From DAOUJI01 sp965224415 (GTDB lineage Bacteria > Chloroflexota > Dehalococcoidia > Lucifugimonadales > JAGWBF01): a stretch of DNA of 64,000 bases. Positions 1-7,927 of this stretch are shown here, in pieces. Location: positions 186,001 through 250,000 of the forward strand of contig CBDCZB010000003.1 in NCBI GenBank assembly GCA_965224415.1, given 5' to 3'. The notes below the pieces were generated by a model. The model searched no databases, was not told where the DNA came from, and was given only the letters and a program-made list of their open reading frames with translations. Positions within the stretch are counted from its first letter, which is position 1; each line of letters begins with the position of its first letter. The translations under genes and the position numbers were made by a program.

Positions 1-101
1 TCTAGGGGCGGTGCGGTTACCATCATCTTGCTCTAATGTGTAGGTTAGTCCCGATGGGAGAGATTTTAGCACAGAGGGAGGTTAGTGCGTACAGAAAAGC
101 C

Positions 102-129
102 GAGGCCGGCTCACTCAGGAGCCGGCCTC
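102..129 (-). terminator. Intrinsic terminator of the dehalogenase-like gene
   Basis: A perfect 11-bp inverted repeat (GAGGCCGGCTC and GAGCCGGCCTC, 6-nt loop) lies 28 bases past the stop of the gene on the minus strand. On that strand it is followed by a short T-rich run (GGCTTTTCT). Stem length and position fit rho-independent termination. Confidence 0.8.
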
Positions 130-156
130 TCTGTAGTCGCTGGGGATGGGCGGGGG

Positions 157-1440
157 TTAGGCTTCCTCGACTCCCGCCGGGGCCTCCATCGTGGTGCCGG
201 ACTTGGCGATCGAGATGTACTGGGACACCTTGTCCTTGAAGTCCTGTAAGACCGCGTCGCCGTTGTTGTCGGAGGAGACCTCTCCGCTGGATATCTTCTC
301 CTTGAGGTCCGCGAAGAGAACGTCTTCCGACTTGCCGTGGGGTATGTCGAAGAAGGCCCTGCCGAAGCTGGGGAGTTCGCCTGGACCGAAGTATCCCATC
401 TCCCTGATGGAGTATCCCTCCAGGAGGTGGGTGCCCTTGCCAAGCACCTGTCCGGTCTCCACGTAGTGGTCCATCACTGCGGGCATTCCGTAACGCTGTA
501 CAGGGCAGGTCTTCATGCAGACTGCGCAGCCGTCGTACCGTGCCATGACGGGTCGGCAGCGCTTGTATATCAGCTTGTGCTTCTGGACGCCCCTCCACCA
601 TACCTTGTCACGCATCAGCGCCCGGCCAGGGCACCGGTTGACGCACACCTGGCAGATGGAGCAGAAGGAGTGGATGCCGTAGTCGATGGGTTGGTCGTGG
701 GTGACCGCGGCGTCGGTGGTTATTATCATCAACCGCGCCCTGGAGCCGAAGTGGGGTGAGAGAAGCTGGCCGTTCGCCCCCAACTGGCCCAGTCCTGCGG
801 CTACGAACATGGGGATGTAGACGCCGCTGTTGTCGTTTGGACTGTGTATCTGGGCATGGTAGCCCAAGCTCCGAATGTGCTCGGCCAGATCAAGCGCCAC
901 AGCGCCCATTATCCGGTACACGCTGTGATGCGGGCCCTCTGCGAACAGGCTGGGGGCCGTCTGTGTGGGCTCGTAGTCCTGCTCCCAGGCCAGGCATAGG
1001 GCATGGGGGTACTTGATCCACTCGCGCTTGGAAGAAAACGCGTAGCGCATGTCGTAGGCGGTGAACCCCGCTTCGGAGAAGCCCAGTTCCCGAGCCTTCA
1101 GACGGATCTCTTCGGTGACATCTTTGGCGTAGTTGGGTTCGACGGACGGCTGGATGTCGCCACTGTCCTTGGCGGCCTCTACGATGGGCTTGTTGAGCAC
1201 GTCGTGAATCCGCCGGTCGGCCAGCTGGTCCTCCTTGTAGACGGTCCAGACCCACTCCCGGTCTGCTGTGTACTCGATCTGCTGGCTCTCCAGGGGATAT
1301 TCCCTGGAGTAGAAGTCCACCTCGCTGCGAAGCTGGACGATGCCCGGCTCGTTTTCCAACTCCTCCGGCACGGTTATCGTGACGTCATTGTCCCCGTGCC
1401 TCCTGCCAGGACGGTTTACGGAATGGCCGACCTTCAGCAT
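157..1440 (-). CDS. Reductive dehalogenase/QueG-like corrinoid iron-sulfur protein
   Basis: A 427-residue protein with two C-terminal 4Fe-4S motifs: C260-x2-C263-x2-C266-x3-C270-P, and C295 with C305-x2-C308-x3-C312-P. A GLGQLGANGQLL stretch just before them resembles the nitroreductase-fold corrinoid-binding core shared by reductive dehalogenases and epoxyqueuosine reductase. There is no Tat signal and no RdhB membrane anchor next door, so it is probably cytoplasmic and not a respiratory dehalogenase. The ATG at 1440 is preferred over an upstream in-frame start because GGAGGTG sits five bases before it. Substrate unknown. A catabolic dehalogenase or another corrinoid reductase both remain possible. 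Confidence 0.75.
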   Translation of the reverse strand: MLKVGHSVNRPGRRHGDNDVTITVPEELENEPGIVQLRSEVDFYSREYPLESQQIEYTADREWVWTVYKEDQLADRRIHDVLNKPIVEAAKDSGDIQPSVEPNYAKDVTEEIRLKARELGFSEAGFTAYDMRYAFSSKREWIKYPHALCLAWEQDYEPTQTAPSLFAEGPHHSVYRIMGAVALDLAEHIRSLGYHAQIHSPNDNSGVYIPMFVAAGLGQLGANGQLLSPHFGSRARLMIITTDAAVTHDQPIDYGIHSFCSICQVCVNRCPGRALMRDKVWWRGVQKHKLIYKRCRPVMARYDGCAVCMKTCPVQRYGMPAVMDHYVETGQVLGKGTHLLEGYSIREMGYFGPGELPSFGRAFFDIPHGKSEDVLFADLKEKISSGEVSSDNNGDAVLQDFKDKVSQYISIAKSGTTMEAPAGVEEA

Positions 1441-1521
1441 GTCGCACCTCCACTCGATACTGGACGCTGGTTCTTGACGGCGCACAACGACGCACGGTAG
1501 AGCAGGCCCATATTGCCACCT

Positions 1522-1550
1522 ATTGTCCTTTTGGCGACGCCCATTGTCAA
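1522..1550 (-). promoter_or_regulatory. Candidate promoter of the dehalogenase-like gene
   Basis: On the minus strand TTGACA (1550-1545) is followed after 17 bp by GACAAT (1527-1522). The predicted start of transcription leaves a leader of about 75 nt before the ATG at 1440. The -35 is perfect and the -10 matches four of six bases. Confidence 0.45.
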
Positions 1551-1584
1551 GCGGAATGTCCCCGCTATCGGGCGGGTCGTTGGG

Positions 1585-3273
1585 CTACGAGCGTTGGGCG
1601 GTCTTCCTGGCCACCATTGCGTCGGCCAGGGGACTCTGGTGGGAGCCTATCACCACGTTGAGCAGCGACGGCTTGCCCGAACCCAAAGCGCGCCCCAAGG
1701 CGGGAGCTATCTGTTCCCTTCTCGATACGGTCTCGCCGTGGCCTCCCAGCGTCGTAACAAGCTGGTCGTAGGCGACGTAACGCAGGTCGGTGTTGACCGC
1801 CCTACCGTAGTAGGCCAGCTGGAAGTTCTTGTCTATGCCCCAGGTCGAGTCGTTCCCAAGGACCGTAGTGATGTCCAGGTTGAATCTCACCGCCGTGTCG
1901 TATTCCATGACGTAAAACCCTATAGAGCCGTCTCCCATGAACAGGAACACGTTGGACTGAGGCCGGGCCAGCTTTGCGCCTAGGGCGTAGGGCAGCCCGC
2001 ACCCAAGCTGGCTCAGGGGGCCCAACCGCATCCAGTGGCCCAACTTCCTGGCTTTTAGATAGCACCTGCCCCACTGGACGTAGTCTCCTCCGTCGATGAT
2101 TATCACGTCTTCCTCGCCGATGAGAGGTTCGACCTCGGAGTACACACTGATGGGGTGGAGAGGAGTCTCATCGCCGCTGAATGAGTCCAGATGCTCCCTC
2201 CAGCCGTGTACGTCCGTCTCCAACTGTTCCAGCCACGGTGAGATGTCTCCGGCCTTGGCGCCCTGGGCCTGCGCTTCCGCCAGCATCTGAGAGACGACCG
2301 CACCGATGTCTCCCTGGATTCCCAGAGACACTCCACGGTTCTTGCCGATTTCGTCGGGAGAGGGGTCCACCTGGATAATCTTGGCCTCTGAGCTGAAATA
2401 GGGCGGGGAGCCGTATCGATAGCGGTGGTCCAGGCGCTTTCCCAGCAGCGCCACCACGTCGGCCTCCCTGAAACGTCTCGCAGCCGCATTCAGAGCGGCG
2501 TCTCCGTATCCGAAACAGAGGGGATGATCGTCGGAAATGATCCCCCTGGCCTGCTCCACAGTGAACACCGGAACGCCCATGTGTTCGATAAAGTCCTGAA
2601 GCGTGGAGGGATTCAGGGAGTAGCGGGCCGCGTTGGCTGCTATGACCACAGGCCGCTTTGCGTTCGCCAGCAGTTCTACAGCCTGCTTGACCATATCGGG
2701 GTCGCCCTGGGGCTTGCCTGGGCTCCTGTACGCTGAGGGACCGTACTTTGGGAGGTCTTCTTCTGAGCGTTCTTGCTCCTGGATGTCTATGGGCATGGTC
2801 AGGCATACGGGGCCGGGCCTACCCGACAACGCAGTCCTGAAGGCGGTGGCGGCCATGTCGGGAATGCGACTGGCGTCGTGAATCAGCCACGATCCCTTGG
2901 TCACGGGCGAGGCCATGCCAACCTGGTCAATCTCCTGGAAGGCGTACATTCCCTTCTCCGGCAGTTCAGCGGAGCCAGTTAGGAGGACGACGGGCGACTC
3001 TGAGGTGTAGATGTTGGGGAGAGCGGATATGGCGTTGGCGAAACCGGGTCCGCCCGTAACCAGCACTACGCCCGGCCTGCCGGTTATCCTGGCCCAGCCG
3101 TCGGCCATGTGCATGGCGGCCGCCTCATGCCTGGTGTCCACCAACCGGATTCCCTCGTCAGCGCACGCATCCACCAGCGGCAGGATTGTGTCTCCGACGA
3201 TGGTGAAGATGGTGTCGACGCCCTCCAGTTTGAGTGCGCGAAGGAGCACGTGGGAGCCGGTGAGCTTGGGCAT
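1585..3273 (-). CDS. Thiamine diphosphate-dependent enzyme, acetolactate synthase/oxalyl-CoA decarboxylase-like
   Basis: A 562-residue protein with the three-domain layout of the family. The N-terminal domain has the cofactor-activating Glu in TRHEAAAMHMADGWAR. The C-terminal domain has the GDGS...N metal and diphosphate motif (GDGSIGFYVMEYD through VLGN). The start at 3273 is chosen because AGGAGG precedes it. It is clearly not the biosynthetic IlvB, which is encoded separately at 26-27.8 kb. The motif QEIDQVGMASPVTK resembles the oxalyl-CoA decarboxylase and 2-hydroxyacyl-CoA lyase branch. A CaiB-family CoA transferase lies 3.3 kb away on the same strand, so a CoA-dependent decarboxylation is possible but unproven. 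Confidence 0.8.
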   Translation of the reverse strand: MPKLTGSHVLLRALKLEGVDTIFTIVGDTILPLVDACADEGIRLVDTRHEAAAMHMADGWARITGRPGVVLVTGGPGFANAISALPNIYTSESPVVLLTGSAELPEKGMYAFQEIDQVGMASPVTKGSWLIHDASRIPDMAATAFRTALSGRPGPVCLTMPIDIQEQERSEEDLPKYGPSAYRSPGKPQGDPDMVKQAVELLANAKRPVVIAANAARYSLNPSTLQDFIEHMGVPVFTVEQARGIISDDHPLCFGYGDAALNAAARRFREADVVALLGKRLDHRYRYGSPPYFSSEAKIIQVDPSPDEIGKNRGVSLGIQGDIGAVVSQMLAEAQAQGAKAGDISPWLEQLETDVHGWREHLDSFSGDETPLHPISVYSEVEPLIGEEDVIIIDGGDYVQWGRCYLKARKLGHWMRLGPLSQLGCGLPYALGAKLARPQSNVFLFMGDGSIGFYVMEYDTAVRFNLDITTVLGNDSTWGIDKNFQLAYYGRAVNTDLRYVAYDQLVTTLGGHGETVSRREQIAPALGRALGSGKPSLLNVVIGSHQSPLADAMVARKTAQRS

Positions 3274-3310
3274 CGGGGCCTCCTGACGTAGGTCTGTCAA
3301 ACAGCCACAG

Positions 3311-3339
3311 ATTATCACCAGGCTATGCGGGAACGCAAA
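3311..3339 (-). promoter_or_regulatory. Possible promoter of the ThDP enzyme
   Basis: On the minus strand TTTGCG (3339-3334), a 17-bp spacer and GATAAT (3316-3311) lie about 40 bp before the start codon. The match is moderate. The site overlaps the repeat-like sequence flanking the GxxExxY gene. Confidence 0.25.
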
Positions 3340-3366
3340 GACGCCAGGACGCAACGGCGCAATGCC
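3333..3366 (+). repeat. Left inverted repeat flanking the GxxExxY gene
   Basis: An ACGCAAAGACGCCAGG-type stretch rich in CGCAA units. It is matched in inverted orientation by the sequence at 3841-3872, on the other side of the GxxExxY gene. The two arms agree in the pattern ACGCAA-x-GACGC-x-A-x-G-x-CGCAA. Confidence 0.5.
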
Positions 3367-3401
3367 AGCGATCTGCGGCAGCGCTTGGAGGTCTTGCTCT
3401 G

Positions 3402-3782
3402 CTAGAGGCCGTTGACTATCCGGTGAATGCCATGTTTTACCACGCGCTCGCCGAAGTTGATGACCATGCCCAGCTTCATGCCCGACAAGCGCAAATACGT
3501 CAAAGTCTGGGCCTCAAATATTTGGTTGTATCTAGAAGTCGACTTGCATTCTACGATCACTTTTCCGCCGATAACCAAGTCAATCCTCAATGGCGCGGAT
3601 AGCTCGACTCCCTTGTAGACCAATGGCAATGAGACTTGTTGTCTTACGTCCAGTCCGACTTGGCGCAATTCCCAAACTAAAGCATCTTCATAGACGCTTT
3701 CCAACAGGCCAGGGCCGCCGAGGGTCCGGTGGACTTCAAGTGCGCAGCGGACGATTTCGCGGCTGATCTCGTTTTCAGTCAT
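3402..3782 (-). CDS. GxxExxY family protein
   Basis: A 126-residue protein with the defining GPGLLESVYEDAL motif (G-x2-E-x2-Y), a second conserved stretch LRIDLVIGGKVIVECKS and the tail LRLSGMKLGMVINFG. The D...ECK pattern resembles a PD-(D/E)XK nuclease core, but no activity is established for the family. No neighbouring gene shares its operon: the ThDP gene and modC lie on either side with separate signals. Inverted repeats of CGCAA units flank it, which suggests it travels as a small unit. Confidence 0.8.
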   Translation of the reverse strand: MTENEISREIVRCALEVHRTLGGPGLLESVYEDALVWELRQVGLDVRQQVSLPLVYKGVELSAPLRIDLVIGGKVIVECKSTSRYNQIFEAQTLTYLRLSGMKLGMVINFGERVVKHGIHRIVNGL

Positions 3783-3840
3783 GGGGAGAGGTTAGAAGGA
3801 AGGCACCGCAGAGCGCAATCGCACAATGTCAATGAACAAC

Positions 3841-3872
3841 CTCTGCGTCATTGCGCCTTCGCGTCATTGCGT
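3841..3872 (-). repeat. Right inverted repeat flanking the GxxExxY gene
   Basis: Read on the minus strand this segment is CGCAATGACGCGAAGGCGCA followed by ATGACGCAGAGG. It mirrors the repeat at 3333-3366 in inverted orientation. Confidence 0.5.
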
Positions 3873-3877
3873 CAGGG

Positions 3878-4966
3878 TTAACCAAGCACCATGATGGAGC
3901 TGGACTTTATCACCAAATAGACGTCCTGCCCTTCGTGCAGCTCTAGGGCGTCCAGCGCCTCGGGTGTGACCTGAGCCATCAGAGGCGCGCCCACGTCGGC
4001 AAAGAGCAGCACGTCGTGGTCTATCCGGTGGATCGAGTCCAACCGCCCCTTGAGAATGTTCCGTGCGCTAATGCGTTCGGGCCTGTCCACGGCGATGATT
4101 ATGTCCCCCGCCCGTATTCCGATGGACAGCGTGTCTCCCACTGACACCGAGTCGCTAAGGCCGGTGAGTCTCAAAGAGGTTGTGCCCAGGGTTGCCGTTG
4201 TCAGTCCGTTGGACGGGCCGCTGTCGGTCACCCGGACGTCCAGCAGGTTTTCTAGGCTGCCCAAGTGTACGAGAGAGTGGACGTAGGGCTCTAACAGGAC
4301 CTTCCGGGGCTCGTCGAAAGCAAGCTGGCGTCCATTGGAAATCACCAGCGCCTGATGGGCTAGGGCTAGGGCCTCAGAGATGGAGTGGGAAACGTACACC
4401 ATGGGCATGCCCATGCTCCGATGAAGGTCTCCCAGGTATCGCAGCACTCGTCCCCGGAACGCAATGTCGAGGGACCCCAAAGGCTCGTCCATCAACAACA
4501 ACTCAGGGGATGCGGCCACGGCTCGGGCCAGGGCCACTCGTTGCCGCTCTCCAGCGGACAGGTTCTTGGGGCGCCGGTCCAAGAGACGGTCAAGGTCCAG
4601 CAAGTTCACCAGGCGATCGGGGTCGACATTGCGGGCTTCAGGGGGAGTCTGGTTGTAGCCGTACATCACGTTTTCTCTGACGCTCATGTGAGGGAACAGA
4701 AGTCCGTCCTGGAATACATAGCCCACCCGTCGGCGTTCGGGAGCAAGGCTGAGGCGGGAACCGGAAGAGAAGAGGGTCTTGCCCCGCAGCGTGATTTCGC
4801 CTTCGTCCGGGTCGATGAGTCCCGCGATGGCATTGAGTATGGTGGTCTTGCCGCTGCCGGACGGCCCGAAAATGGCTGTGACGCCTGAGCCGAACCGGCT
4901 GTCGATGCTCAAATTGAAACCAGGGTAGCTTTTGCGGAGAGTCAAGCTGAGGGTCGTGTCGTTCAT
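3878..4966 (-). CDS. modC: Molybdate ABC transporter ATP-binding protein
   Basis: A 362-residue ABC ATPase that powers molybdate (or tungstate) import. Walker A is GPSGSGKTT near residue 34. The signature LSAGERQRVALARA, Walker B LLLMDEPLGSLD and switch His VSHS follow in order. After residue 230 there is a C-terminal TOBE-type region (SARNILKGRLDSI onward), as in ModC proteins that bind oxyanion. It is last in the modA-modB-modC operon. The window's two molybdenum hydroxylases and moaA/moaC give it an obvious client. The separation from sulfate transporters (CysA) rests on the TOBE region and on the ModA partner. Confidence 0.9.
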   Translation of the reverse strand: MNDTTLSLTLRKSYPGFNLSIDSRFGSGVTAIFGPSGSGKTTILNAIAGLIDPDEGEITLRGKTLFSSGSRLSLAPERRRVGYVFQDGLLFPHMSVRENVMYGYNQTPPEARNVDPDRLVNLLDLDRLLDRRPKNLSAGERQRVALARAVAASPELLLMDEPLGSLDIAFRGRVLRYLGDLHRSMGMPMVYVSHSISEALALAHQALVISNGRQLAFDEPRKVLLEPYVHSLVHLGSLENLLDVRVTDSGPSNGLTTATLGTTSLRLTGLSDSVSVGDTLSIGIRAGDIIIAVDRPERISARNILKGRLDSIHRIDHDVLLFADVGAPLMAQVTPEALDALELHEGQDVYLVIKSSSIMVLG

Positions 4967-4992
4967 GGCGCGAGTGCGGTCAGTGACCCGAA

Positions 4993-5673
4993 TCAGGATG
5001 CGGCGGTTCGCCTCACTAGGAACTGGTGGGCCGTCAACGCTATCAAGGCCAGGACTAGGGAAGCGACGATCATTCTTATAGCCGCCGCCTCATCGCCCAC
5101 CTGCACCCGATTATATATCAACAGGGGTATGGTCTGGGTCTGACCGGGTATGTTTCCGGCCACCATGATGGTGGCGCCGAACTCGCCCAGTCCTCGGGCG
5201 AAGGCCAACAATATAGCCGCTAGGATTCCCCTGTGGGCCAGTGGCGCCGTCACACGGAAGAAGGTTTTGATGGAGCCGGCCCCCAGACTGCGGGAGGCCA
5301 TCTCAAGGCGCGGGTCTACCCCGGCCATAGCCACCTCTATGGTGCGCACCATCAGAGGCAGCGCGACCAGACCCGCGGCGAGCGCGGCCGCAATCCAGGT
5401 GAACACCAAGTCCAATCCGAAGAGCTTGTCCAGGACCCATCCGATGGGTCCGTCCGGGCCAAGGACCAGTAGAAGGACATAACCTGTGACCACCGGAGGC
5501 AGCACCAGAGGGAAGGAAACCAGTGTGTCAATAACCGGCTTGCCCCTTATGGAGGACTTAGCCAGCAGCCACCCTATCCAGAGCGCCACAGGGAAACCCA
5601 GGGCCGTTCCCACGGCGGCCACTTGCAGAGAAAGCGCGATTATCTGAAGTTCACTGACCGACAATTCCCACAC
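4993..5673 (-). CDS. modB: Molybdate ABC transporter permease
   Basis: A 226-residue inner-membrane protein with about five hydrophobic segments. The cytoplasmic EAA loop (around MASRSLGAGSIKTFFRVTAPL) docks on the ATPase. Length and sequence match ModB, including GRGLGEFGAT-like text (ARGLGEFGATIMVAGNIPG). The start is GTG at 5673. It lies 26 bp before modC and 75 bp after modA, consistent with one transcript. Confidence 0.9.
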   Translation of the reverse strand: MWELSVSELQIIALSLQVAAVGTALGFPVALWIGWLLAKSSIRGKPVIDTLVSFPLVLPPVVTGYVLLLVLGPDGPIGWVLDKLFGLDLVFTWIAAALAAGLVALPLMVRTIEVAMAGVDPRLEMASRSLGAGSIKTFFRVTAPLAHRGILAAILLAFARGLGEFGATIMVAGNIPGQTQTIPLLIYNRVQVGDEAAAIRMIVASLVLALIALTAHQFLVRRTAAS

Positions 5674-5747
5674 CTTACGGTCGGCGCTGGGCTGGAGCGA
5701 CGGCCAATCAGCGGAACGGCCCCTCCGGCGCTCGCCCCTGGTCTATT

Positions 5748-6518
5748 CTACTCCACTGGAGAGAATCCCCAACTTTCGAACAGGGACACTCCCTCGGGGC
5801 TTTGCAGGAATGCCAAAAATCTTCCGGCAGAGTCGCGGCGTTCCGAGTCATTTATCAGGGCCGCCGGATAGAGGATGGGCGAGTGGCTGTCAGCGGGGAT
5901 GTCCGCGACGCTGACAAGACCTGCGGCCAAGGCGTCGGTGGCGTAGACTATGCCGAAGTCCAGGGCTCCGGTTTGAACATAGGCCAGGGCCGCCCGAGCG
6001 TCAGGGCCGTATACAAGCCGCCCCTGCAGGCCCTCCCAGTATCCCAGGTTCCGCAAGGCTTCTTCAGCATAGGCCCCGGCAGGGGCCAGGTCGGGGTCCG
6101 CTATAGCAATCCGGTAGTCTCCATCCGGCTCCAGCAGCTTGTCCAAGCGGCCCGTATTCTCATCTGGCTGCACCGTCAAGCCGTCCGAGCGGGTCGCCAG
6201 CGTCAGACGGTTGGTCAGGAGGTCAACCCTTGTGCCCTCAGCCAACAGTCCAGCCGCCTCAAGACGGTCCATGGGAACCGGCCCTGCCGACACAAAGGCA
6301 TCCACGGGCGCTCCCTTGACTATTTGCTGGGCCAGGGACGTGGAGCCGCCGAAGTTGAATCGGACCTCGACTCCCTCCAGCTCCTCGAACCTCCGCCCCA
6401 GTTCCACCATGACGTCAGTCAAACTGGAGGCGGCGGAAACCAATATACTGTCGCGGTTGGAGCCGCAGGCCGGGAGAGCCAATGCAAAGACGAGGCTTAA
6501 CGCGACGAAGAACCGCAT
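5748..6518 (-). CDS. modA: Molybdate-binding lipoprotein
   Basis: A 256-residue solute-binding protein with an N-terminal lipoprotein signal (hydrophobic stretch, then LALPACGS with lipidated Cys18). The opening VSAASSLTDVMVELGRRFE and the later GGSTSLAQQIVKGAPVDAF are hallmarks of ModA, whose Ser residues hold the oxyanion. A Tyr in GIVYATDALAAG is also typical. It is the first gene of modABC and should be anchored outside the membrane. Tungstate rather than molybdate cannot be excluded from sequence. Confidence 0.9.
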   Translation of the reverse strand: MRFFVALSLVFALALPACGSNRDSILVSAASSLTDVMVELGRRFEELEGVEVRFNFGGSTSLAQQIVKGAPVDAFVSAGPVPMDRLEAAGLLAEGTRVDLLTNRLTLATRSDGLTVQPDENTGRLDKLLEPDGDYRIAIADPDLAPAGAYAEEALRNLGYWEGLQGRLVYGPDARAALAYVQTGALDFGIVYATDALAAGLVSVADIPADSHSPILYPAALINDSERRDSAGRFLAFLQSPEGVSLFESWGFSPVE

Positions 6519-6592
6519 AGCGCCGGGCTGATGGGTTCCTTATTTCACAAAGCCTTGCTTCAGGTCGTACAGGACGCCGCGTGGACGTGACG

Positions 6593-7777
6593 TTAGATGG
6601 CGCCCTCTTCCTTCAGCTTGGCGAGGTCTTCCTTGCTGTATCCCAGGCCGGTCAGTATCTCCTCGTTGTGCTCACCGTGCTCCGGCGGGCGGCGGCGGTA
6701 GTTGGGAGGAGTGTCGTAGAGCTTGAGCGGGTTTCCGGGGACCTTCAGGTCCGGCACCCTGGGATGGGGCAGGTCGACCATCATCTCCCTGGCCAACACC
6801 TGCGGGTCCACCACCACGTCGGACACCCGGTTGATGGGACCGACCGGCACTCCGGCCTCCGTGATGATGTCCACCCACTCGGCAGTGGTCTTGGACTTCG
6901 TGTGTTCGCTGAGTATGGAGACGATTTCGGCCCGGTTCTCCACCCGGAGAGTGTTGGTCTGGAACTTGGGATGGTCCATCAGGTCTTCCCGTCCTATGGC
7001 CGGGCAGAGCCGCCGCCAGAGGCCGTCGTTGCCGCACCCGATGATGAAGAACCCATCGGACGAGGGGAAGGCCTGGTACGGCACCAGGCTCGGGTGTCCT
7101 GAGCCAAGCCTGCCGGGAACGCGGCCCGTCGCCAGGTATCCCACGGCGTGGTAGCTCATCACCGCCACCTGACCTTCCAGCAGGGAGGCCTCTACGTATT
7201 GGCCCTTTCCGGTGTGTTCACGGTTGTACAACGCGGTGACGATGGAGCCGTAGGCCATCATGCCTGTGAACAGGTCCACCAGCGAGTAGCCCGTCCGCAG
7301 CGGGGGACCGTCCGGCTCTCCGGTGGTGCTCATCAAGCCGCTGTACCCCTGGATGATGAGGTCGTAGCCCGGCTTGTCGGCTAAAGGCCCCGTTCGCCCG
7401 TAGCCCGAAACGGAGCAGTACACAATGCGGGGGTTCAGCTCGCTTATCACGTCGTAGCCCAGGCCCATACGGTCGGCGGTGCCGGTGCGGAGAGACTCAA
7501 GCATCACGTCGGCGTCTTTGGCCAAATCCTTGAATATCTGCACGGACCGCTGGTCTTTCAGGTTGAGGGTCAAGCTGCGTTTGTTCCGGTTGAAGGCAAG
7601 AAACTGGGTGCCCACGTCGTTCCAGAAGGGAGTCCAGTTCCTGGTCTCGTCGCCATGACCGGGTTCCTCCACCTTGATTACGTCGGCGCCCATGTCGCCC
7701 AGGAACATGGTGCAGAAGGGTCCGGCCAGGGTCCGGGTGATGTCGATTACCTTTATTCCATCAAGCGCTGAGGCCAC
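6593..7777 (-). CDS. CaiB/BaiF family CoA-transferase
   Basis: A 394-residue class III CoA transferase that moves CoA between carboxylic acids through an aspartyl-CoA adduct. The N-terminal LAGPFCTMFLGDMGADVIKVE and the central SGYGRTGPLADKPGYD are family motifs. The catalytic Asp is most likely D168 in LVDLFTG, and the GKGQYVEASLLE segment follows. Length is normal for the family. Substrates cannot be read from sequence. The nearby ThDP enzyme would allow a formyl-CoA/oxalate-type pathway, but such transferases are abundant and varied in SAR202-like genomes. Confidence 0.9.
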   Translation of the reverse strand: MASALDGIKVIDITRTLAGPFCTMFLGDMGADVIKVEEPGHGDETRNWTPFWNDVGTQFLAFNRNKRSLTLNLKDQRSVQIFKDLAKDADVMLESLRTGTADRMGLGYDVISELNPRIVYCSVSGYGRTGPLADKPGYDLIIQGYSGLMSTTGEPDGPPLRTGYSLVDLFTGMMAYGSIVTALYNREHTGKGQYVEASLLEGQVAVMSYHAVGYLATGRVPGRLGSGHPSLVPYQAFPSSDGFFIIGCGNDGLWRRLCPAIGREDLMDHPKFQTNTLRVENRAEIVSILSEHTKSKTTAEWVDIITEAGVPVGPINRVSDVVVDPQVLAREMMVDLPHPRVPDLKVPGNPLKLYDTPPNYRRRPPEHGEHNEEILTGLGYSKEDLAKLKEEGAI

Positions 7778-7820
7778 TTTTACCTCCGGTGGATTGATTG
7801 AATGTTTTTTAGCAGTCAGA

Positions 7821-7829
7821 ATTATACCA
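7821..7829 (-). promoter_or_regulatory. Extended -10 promoter of the CoA-transferase gene
   Basis: On the minus strand TGGTATAAT gives a perfect -10 (7826-7821) preceded by the TG of an extended -10 element. No convincing -35 is visible. The -10 lies about 45 bp before the start codon. Confidence 0.45.
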
Positions 7830-7862
7830 TGTCTTTAGCGGCTGCTCTCCCTTGCAGTTCCC

Positions 7863-7891
7863 TTGACCTCGCCCGCCTCGGCGCCTAATAT
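7863..7891 (+). promoter_or_regulatory. Promoter of the PEP mutase-like gene
   Basis: TTGACC (7863-7868), a 17-bp spacer and TAATAT (7886-7891) lie 37 bp before the start codon at 7928. The promoter is divergent from that of the CoA transferase; the two -10 elements are about 60 bp apart. Confidence 0.5.
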
Positions 7892-7927
7892 GGCTTCGTG
7901 CCTAAAATGGCCACAAGGAGGCGTCCC

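Noticed and set aside
157..1440. Respiratory reductive dehalogenase
   Set aside because: There is no Tat signal and no RdhB anchor gene, so a cytoplasmic corrinoid Fe-S enzyme is the safer call.
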